Shown piece after piece: positions 57,447 to 64,000 of a DNA stretch of 64,000 nucleotides. A program made the translations under genes and the position numbers. Below the pieces are notes generated by a model. The model was not told where the DNA came from and ran no database searches. It saw nothing but the letters and a program-made list of their open reading frames with translations. The number at the start of each line of letters is the position of its first letter. The stretch's first letter is position 1. Origin of the DNA: Theobroma cacao (taxonomy: Eukaryota > Streptophyta > Magnoliopsida > Malvales > Malvaceae); the NCBI RefSeq assembly GCF_000208745.1, contig NC_030857.1, positions 19,529,399 through 19,593,398 of the forward strand, given 5' to 3'.

Positions 57447-60400
57447 TTATTTGAATCGTACATAAGGTAAATTTAATTTGTCTAACCTAAGAAATCCTCT
57501 AGTCTTACCTTCTACTTGCGTAATTACCTGCAGGTTTAGGTGCATATGCCCCTGGTTGGACAGATAATCTGCAACCTGGTTCCCTTCTCTGTGAATATGT
57601 GAGATCCGGAAAGATAAAATGTTCAAACATTTTCGGATGGAGGCTAACAAATATCTAGTCTGAGATGAACCATGATGTCCCTCCTGTATCATTTGTACAA
57701 CTTCCTGTGCATCCATTTCTATCCAGATTCTAGATATGTTGTACGCAATACATAACAGCAGTCCCCGATGTAATGCCATTAACTCTGCCTGTAATGAGTT
57801 ATGAGGTCCAAAATTTTCAGAGAAAGCAAAAATCATATTACCTGTATGGTCTCTGAGAAGTCCACCCCCAGCAGCATTCTGAAATGCATCTTTAGAACTG
57901 CCATCGACATTCAGCTTAAATTCATCAATCAATGGACGATGCCAGTAAATAATTTTTGGCGGATTCTGGTTCATTCGATCAAAACGAAAACCCCAATGTG
58001 CAGCAATATCAAGATCACCTCGCCATTGCCATTGACGTAACAAAGAACCCTGAAACAGTTGCCGTAACAATTTCATAATACGCCAAATAATTCTATCCGG
58101 ATACATTCCAAGGCCTCTATGCTTAGCATCATTTCTTTCCACCCAAAGATACCAAAGGATCAGCAAAGGCAATAATATTCGAATATGTCCAGGTTTAGTG
58201 TAATCCCCAGAATAATACCAAGCATGAATAATTTGCATAACATTGTTGGGGTTATGAACAGATATTTGAAAGAATTTCCCAAAATAAGTCCAAACCTGTT
58301 GTGCAACCAAACCATCCCAAAATACATGCATAATCGTCTCCTCCGATCGGCAACAAAGGCATTTTGATGCTAAATGGAAGCCTTTTAATTTCATCCGGAA
58401 CTCCACAGGAATCCAATTATTCACTAAACGCCATAAGAAAAATGAGACGGTAAGTGGGATACTTATGTGCCAAATAAACTTACCTAATGGATGGTTAGGT
58501 TGTTGTTGGCGAAGCAGTTCCCATGCACTCTTGGTGGAAAAATCTCCATTTGGCGTTAAAGCCCAATACGCCACATCTTCTTGTGTACAACTTATTGGGA
58601 TCTTTAATATCTCATTCACGACATTAGTTGGCAGTACAGTTCTCAATTTGTTTACATCCCACTCATTATCATGAAAAAAATAATGAACTTTAATCATGGA
58701 ATTAGAAAATGAAGGGAACGATTTTACCAGTGGGTCATCTCCAAACCAAATATCATGCCAGAAAGACAATTATCCTTTCCCGAGCCGCCACTTTATCTGC
58801 TGCCCTGTTGTGTCTCTCCCAATGATTATTCTCTTCCATGTAGGTGAATCGTGTGGTTTGGAAGTCACAGTGGGAAGAAGTTGTCCAGCACAGTATCTAG
58901 CTCTCATATATCGAGTCCACAAATTATTACAAGTTCGGAATCTCCACCATAATTTCGCAGTGAAGGCCTCAAAAACATCCTTCAAATTACGAATGCCCAA
59001 TCCACCTTCAGAACAAGGTAATGCTATTTTTCCCCATGCTGTCCAGTGCATCTTTTTACTATCCAGTGAACCTCCCCAAATAAAGGAATTAAAGAGTCTC
59101 TCAATTCGTTCAATAACAATCACAGGTGGCTTAAGCACTTGAAGCAAATAAATCGGCAGTGATGATAAAACACTTCGTAATAAAGTAATACGCCCTCATG
59201 GAGACAAAACTTTATTCTCCCATCCTGTAATGCGATCTCGAATCTTATTAATAAGGGAATCAAACAACATTACCTTTTTATGTCCCTTGTACAGAGGGGC
59301 TCCCAAATATGTGATGGGTAAATTTGTTTGCTGAAATCCTGTGGCTTGTGCTCTAATCTGGCATCTCGAGCTAGATACACTTTTGGCTGTGATGAAGTTA
59401 CTTTTGTTGGGATTAAGCTTCTGCCCTGAAATCTGTTCATACTCCTGCAAAAATAATAACACTTTCTGCAAGGCAGCTTTGCTTCCATTAGTAAAAATCA
59501 TAACATCATCCGCAAAGGCAAGGTGACTGATATTGATGGAGCATCCAGATTGATATTGCAATGAGCAGAAATGAGAGAATAAATTATTTAATCCACGAGA
59601 TAAATATTCAGCAGCAATGATAAATAAAAGTGGTGAAATTGCATCTCCCTGTCGTAAACCCCTCTCAGATTTAAAGTACCCAACTGACTGCCCATTGATC
59701 AATAATGAAAACCAGCAGTTCGAAATGCAGTGTTTAAGCATATCTATCCACTGAGCATTAAATCCAAATTTCTCCATCATCAAATATAAAAAACCCCAAT
59801 TTAGCTTATCATAAGCTTTCATCATATCTAGTTTTAAGACGACATTACCTCCTCTCGATTTATGATCCAGTTTACCAATCAAATCCTGGGCCAACAGTAT
59901 GTTGTCACTGATTAGTCTCCCTTTCACAAAGCCACTCTGGTTTTCAGATATCAATGAAGGCAATACTGTAGATAACCGGTTTGCCAGTAGCTTGGTGACA
60001 ATTTTGTTGAGGACAGTGCATAAGCTAATTGGTCGAAAATCCCTCCAGTGCGTTGCATCCAGTTTTTTTGGTAACAAAATCAGAGTTGTAGAAGTAACTC
60101 CTTGTGGCAACCTTGCACCTCTAAAAAAAACCTGAATAGCATCGAGAAGGTCATCTGCAATTATATTCCAACAATGTTGATAAAAGAAAGCGGAAAACCC
60201 ATCTGGACCCGCCACACTATTTTTATCGATCGCAAACACTGCCTCCTTAAGTTCAGATATTGTAGGCACTGCACATAAAAAATCGTTATCATGATCAGTT
60301 AATAACCGAGGAATTAATGAAGCATTGAACCTGGTGTTATCACTGCTGTCCGCCTTTAAAAGTTTAGCAAAATAGTCTACTGCTGAATTTTTAATCTGCT

Positions 60401-61550
60401 CTTGATCCTCCACAACCGAATCATCACAAGTCTGAATTCGGAATATCGAATTTTTCACTCTTATCTTCTGCATTCGCATGTGGAAAAACCGTGTATTGGT
60501 TTCCCCCTCTATCACCCACTTGACCCCTGATTTCTGTTGCCAGTATGCCTCTTCAACACTGAGCAGGTGGTTAAGTTTAGCATAGGATAAATTCATGTTT
60601 TCCCGGTTTATCGCGGACTGGTCTTCTTGAAACCGCTGTTCACTTTTCTCGGCCTGTTTCTCAGCTGCTCTAAGATTGCTGAAAATATCACCAAATACAT
60701 ATTTGTTCCAGCTTTTCAAAGCCTTCTTGAGCCTTAGCTGCTTCAACCAAAATGCCTGCATGCCTTGCTCTTGCATCGGTAAGTTCCAGTTATTCGCAAC
60801 AAAATCGAAGAAGCCATGATGCTTTGTCCAGCAATGAAGGAAACGAAATGATGAAGGCCGCGGTACAATGGAGTTAGAACAAGAAATTAAAAGTGGGCAG
60901 TGATCTGAACCATCACGGTTTAAATGTTGAACCCGAGTAGAAGTAAACTGAGCTATCCACTGTGGATTATAAAGAATCCGATCTAATCTTTGGAACATTC
61001 GGGAGTTAGTCCACGTAAACTTGTTGCCTTCAAACCCTGCATCTACTAGTCCACAATCAAGTAAGGCATTTGCAAAATCTTCCATGGCTCCCGTATGTGG
61101 GTCTGCACCCAGAAATCTTTCTTCCCGCCTTAAAATAACATTAAAGTCGCCTCCAGCCAGCCAAGGACCCTGTACATCCTCTGCAATACGTCTCATAAAA
61201 TCCCATAAAGCAAGTCGTTCCAGTCTCGTACATTTAGCATAAACAAATGAAGCTTGAATAGAGACAGGAAGCCACGGGAAAGATAATTGAACATGCAAGC
61301 ATTGTGGATGATCAAACCTGGTTGTGCAAGTGATTCCGTGCATCCAAAAAATCCAAATTTTTTGAAAACAATTAAAGGTCGCCCCCTCAAAGCCTAATTT
61401 TCTCCTAAAAAATTCAATTCTATCAACACTTACCATTGGTTCCAGAATCACCAATATCTTTATTTGGTGCATCATCTGCAGTTTTTTAATTCTCCGTTGG
61501 ATTGCTTTTCCAGCCACTCCCCTTACATTCCAAAGCAGGGCACTGATCAT
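57447..61550 (-). pseudogene. E9 ORF2: full-length endonuclease-RT-zf-RVT-RNase H frame with two stops
   Basis: One frame runs 1368 codons from ATG 61550 (MISALLWNVRGVA) to the TAA after PYVRFK. Only two internal stops occur: TGA at 59196-59198 (SPGGR motif, Gly) and TAA at 58770-58772 (probably Gln, GKGQ). Endonuclease 1-225 has GGDFN and DGSDHCPLL. The RT lies at about 470-760 with FRPISLC, NQSGFVKGRL, DMMKAYDKL, RQGDAISPL and LAFADDVMIF (about 681). zf-RVT is at about 995-1080 (AYWALTPNGDFSTKSAW, WIPVEF, CLCCRSEE). RNase H is at about 1208-1330, with acidic residues in NVDGS, QAELMAL, EMDAQ and VADYLS. It is formally a pseudogene. Both stops differ from sense by one base, so sequencing error, polymorphism or a very young copy are possible. 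Confidence 0.93.
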
Positions 61551-63871
61551 GGGAAAGTTCTGGTGGTATATTGCTTGGAGATGGATTCTTCATCAGACCC
61601 ATCCATCAACATCTGAGCATCATTTTCTGAAAGAATATCCTCTGTAGGGATATATAAAATTTCACTATCAGATTTTCTTCGTCTGGAAACCATGGGGTGG
61701 TATTCAATATGCTGGCTGTCCGAAACCTCTCTCGATTCCACATGGAGGACTGATATGCTGCTATTAACAGTTTCAGTTTGTTTAACTTGCTCTCGGCTGT
61801 TGTTCTCCTGTTGTTTGCTTACTTCCAAATGTGCGTGAAGGTCAGCAGAATTAGTTCCTGCACATGAAGGAACCAAGCTTATTTCTTTATTATAACCACA
61901 TATACCCAGGTTGGATCCCAAGTTTGGATCGTAGTCTGCATTTTCTTCCATCACTTCACGTGAACTAGCTGCAGGATCCCCCATTAAAACATTTTCTTCC
62001 AACCGTTGTATACTTCCTGTTACTACATGTACCGCACGGGAGAGGGCTGTATGAGAGTGAATAGTACCGAGTTTAGGAAAGCCACGAGAACTCACTACAC
62101 TATTACTTCCGAGTTGACTCAACTGCACCTTTGCACCATCATCCAACACCTTTTCACCGTCCATGTTAAGACGCTGCACCCCCTGTTTTGGACTCCCCAA
62201 GCATTGTTCGACGTCCGGTACTGTTTGTCCTTCGCTCTGCATGTCCGTCCCTGACAATCGGTCCTCAAGTTTTCTGATGTTCTTCTTTTTTGCTTTCCGA
62301 GACGTCACCCGACCTGCTTCCATCGCCCATTGAACTCGATCAAAATCTGCAATATTTTCTACACTTTCGTGAGTATCTGCTACTGTCTGCCAACTCTCAG
62401 CCATCAACGCCTGCACAGAACTTTGCTTAACCTCACTCTCCTTCTGCTTTGGGCCCTCGGTCACACCCACTGTAGAAGATTTTAGCTTGTCCCGATTCAC
62501 TCCATCTGCAGTCCGTATTATTGGTAGAGCCTCTAATATCGCTCCATCTCTAATCATCTTTTCCGAGCATCTTTCCATCACCTTCAACTGCCTTTCTTTC
62601 TCCCTAAAATTATTTTTTGAAAACTGCATGGTACTATTCACCTTCTCTGTTCTCCCCTGTTTTGCGGATCCAACATCCTCGCCATCCTCCATTGCTTCTA
62701 ACACCCTAAAACCATTAGAGATCTGCACGGGATATGCTCCACTACTCTCCAGATTGACTTCTACGCCGTGGGCATCCTTATCCCCGCTCGTGCCACCCTT
62801 TTCGACCTCCACCCATTTCATGCTCTGCTTTTTCGATTCCGGTTGGATCCAATTTTTTTTTTCCTCTCCATTAACCATTAGATCATCAGTTTCCTTACTT
62901 TTCATTCTTTTCCAATCATCATCTTCCTGCTTTTTATCCACAAGTGGCTTAGGCTGTGCCTTTCCTGGCTTATCCTTACTGTGACCCATCACCAGACATG
63001 TTGCAATATTATGTCCCACATGGCAACAGTGATTGCAATAGTCGGGAAGCCTGGCAAACTCCACTTTCTGTTGAAATCCTCTAGTGATGTTTCCTGTGCT
63101 TCTATCCCTAGTCACGATCCAGATCTGTTCAAGAGGGGGCTGCTGGCAGTCATACTCAACACACACTCGAGCCACACTTGGTCGTGTGCCATTTGCCGTA
63201 GCTTCATCAATATACAGTGGTCTCCCCACCGACTTAGCAATCATTAGGAGTGCCGATTTTTCATAGAGATGAGCCCGCAGGTTCGGGAAAGATACCCAAA
63301 CGGGAACCAAAGAGGATTCCCTTTCCGGTTGGAAATCCGGAGTCCACTTAAAGACTCTCATCTTCTGGTTTGCAATGAACCATGCTTGACGCATCCATAA
63401 CCGATTCAGATCTTGCTCATTAGATAAATGAATCAGGATGTGCTTATAATCCAACCAACGGATTTCATATGCACCCACTAGCCCGATTCCTTTGAAAGCA
63501 ACCCTAATATCATTCAACCGGGGCATACGTGAGAACTTTCCTACCAATGAATGTTTAAATGGTTGTGCAAGAGCAATGAACTCATCATCATAAAACGTCA
63601 CTGCCGGCCGATCTTTATACCAAAAGGGCTCTCGGGTTGTAGGGATTATGGGGGGTTTCTCTCCAGCCGCCACACTCAAAAAGGATTTCTTTTGGGCGCG
63701 GGGTGAGAGAGGAGATTTTTGAGAGTCTTTAACTTGCAAGCCTCCATTGTTGACTGGCGGCTGCAAGCTTTTTGCTTCCAAAGGCATGTGGGTGGCCCCC
63801 CACGGCATGTGGATGGACGAATCAGGAGGTGGGGGAGGTATAGAGGGGTCCGGCGGCCTGCCTGCCGCCAT
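61547..63871 (-). CDS. E9 ORF1, intact DUF4283 and CCHC zinc-knuckle protein
   Basis: 774 codons from ATG 63871 (MAAGRPPDPSIPPPP) to the TGA at 61547-61549, which overlaps the ORF2 start as ATGA. The N-terminus is Pro-rich; the DUF4283-like domain lies at about 92-250 (YDDEFIALAQPF, RMPRLNDIRVAFKGIG, YEIRWLDYKHILIHLS, PVWVSFPNL). The CCHC knuckle has C279, C282, H287 and C292. About 380 residues of charged, low-complexity linker follow. The C-terminal block has YNKEISLVPS, RRRKSDSE, SDEESIS and TRTFP. At 172 residues shorter than the E8 protein, most of the difference is in the linker. Upstream in-frame sequence continues to the 5' end without ATG, supporting this start. Confidence 0.92.
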   Translation of the reverse strand: MAAGRPPDPSIPPPPPDSSIHMPWGATHMPLEAKSLQPPVNNGGLQVKDSQKSPLSPRAQKKSFLSVAAGEKPPIIPTTREPFWYKDRPAVTFYDDEFIALAQPFKHSLVGKFSRMPRLNDIRVAFKGIGLVGAYEIRWLDYKHILIHLSNEQDLNRLWMRQAWFIANQKMRVFKWTPDFQPERESSLVPVWVSFPNLRAHLYEKSALLMIAKSVGRPLYIDEATANGTRPSVARVCVEYDCQQPPLEQIWIVTRDRSTGNITRGFQQKVEFARLPDYCNHCCHVGHNIATCLVMGHSKDKPGKAQPKPLVDKKQEDDDWKRMKSKETDDLMVNGEEKKNWIQPESKKQSMKWVEVEKGGTSGDKDAHGVEVNLESSGAYPVQISNGFRVLEAMEDGEDVGSAKQGRTEKVNSTMQFSKNNFREKERQLKVMERCSEKMIRDGAILEALPIIRTADGVNRDKLKSSTVGVTEGPKQKESEVKQSSVQALMAESWQTVADTHESVENIADFDRVQWAMEAGRVTSRKAKKKNIRKLEDRLSGTDMQSEGQTVPDVEQCLGSPKQGVQRLNMDGEKVLDDGAKVQLSQLGSNSVVSSRGFPKLGTIHSHTALSRAVHVVTGSIQRLEENVLMGDPAASSREVMEENADYDPNLGSNLGICGYNKEISLVPSCAGTNSADLHAHLEVSKQQENNSREQVKQTETVNSSISVLHVESREVSDSQHIEYHPMVSRRRKSDSEILYIPTEDILSENDAQMLMDGSDEESISKQYTTRTFP

Positions 63872-63948
63872 CCCGTGAGGTTGAGGAAGGGGGGGAAAGT
63901 GGGAAAATTCTAGAGCGTTTTTTGCACTTTTTTTTTTTTTTTTTTTTT

Positions 63949-64000
63949 GGTTTGGTTTGGTTTAGGGTTTTAGGGTTTAGGGTTTAGGGTTTAGGGTTTT
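63949..64000 (+). repeat. Telomere-repeat block T8, running off the window
   Basis: TTTGG units followed by canonical TTTAGGG begin right after the 21-nt T-run at the 5' end of E9 and continue to the right edge. Strand polarity is the same as in every other block, with the chromosome end predicted to the right. Confidence 0.9.

Larger units (their letters stand above)
57236..57463 (-). pseudogene. E9 candidate ORF3, frameshifted near its end
   Basis: It starts MYDSNKCKGVVLLIYF, overlapping ORF2 by 17 nt, and follows E8 ORF3 for about 67 codons to VTLEVR. A one-base loss then shifts it into CPPPYCP and a stop. The same caveat on coding status applies as for the other copies. Confidence 0.28.
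57150..63927 (-). mobile_element. E9: youngest-looking LINE copy, minus strand
   Basis: The longest tail T-run in the window (27 nt, 57150-57176) follows telomere repeats. The 5' end is GTGCAAAAAACG (63916-63927), with a 21-nt T-run (63928-63948) and telomere repeats. The body is 6.75 kb. ORF1 is intact and ORF2 is in one frame with only two nonsense codons. It belongs to a different branch from E8 (shorter ORF1, RRRKSDSE tail, TRTFP end), closer to E1. Confidence 0.93.

Noticed and set aside
1..64000. Host protein-coding, tRNA or rRNA genes
   Set aside because: Reading both strands I found only LINE-derived coding sequence, satellite, telomere repeat and one LTR-like insertion.

Overview
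The window looks like a flowering-plant chromosome-end or subtelomeric region. The plant-type telomere repeat TTTAGGG recurs in nine blocks, always with the G-rich strand on +. All protein-coding matter is plant L1-like LINE (non-LTR retrotransposon) sequence: ORF1 with a DUF4283-like domain and a CCHC zinc knuckle, and ORF2 with an APE-type endonuclease, reverse transcriptase, zf-RVT and RNase H. I see no host gene, tRNA, rRNA or CRISPR array.

Layout, left to right. Positions 1-4526 hold an old decayed LINE on + (E1). Positions 4527-11584 are an AT-rich satellite of roughly 330-bp units, interrupted by a 1075-bp TG...CA element with a 5-bp target duplication (4662-5736). The satellite changes strand near 10016. 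From 11585 to the right edge, eight LINE copies (E2-E9), all on -, alternate with telomere-repeat blocks: E2 11663-17066, E3 17147-18276 (internally deleted), E4 18564-26276, E5 26607-34443, E6 34538-41983, E7 42348-48163, E8 49564-56790, E9 57150-63927. The longest telomere block (48174-49563) contains about 118 perfect TTTAGGG units.

Each E2-E9 unit reads on + as (TTTAGGG)n, then a T-run (the complement of the poly(A) tail), then the element from 3' to 5', then usually a second T-run, then (TTTAGGG)n. This is the polarity expected if the 3' end of a telomeric G-strand primed reverse transcription of a polyadenylated LINE RNA and the cDNA end was then capped with telomere repeats. It is the same polarity as the HeT-A/TART arrays of Drosophila. 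Decay falls from left to right. E9 has an intact ORF1 and only two stop codons in ORF2. E8 has an intact ORF1, one 62-nt deletion and one stop in ORF2. E2-E6 are heavily broken. Tail T-runs lengthen in the same direction (8-10 nt at E2-E5, 21 at E8, 27 at E9). Together this looks like a chromosome-end accretion series.

The copies share an expression and retrotransposition design. ORF1 and ORF2 overlap by ATGA in all eight copies that keep the junction, suggesting termination-reinitiation. ORF2 is 1367 codons in E9, and E8 gives the same length once its deletion is counted. A possible third small ORF overlaps the ORF2 end by 17 nt. The 3' UTR has two hairpins whose arms change in compensating ways between copies. 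The functional reading is inference; the layout, polarity, reading frames and pairings are visible in the sequence.
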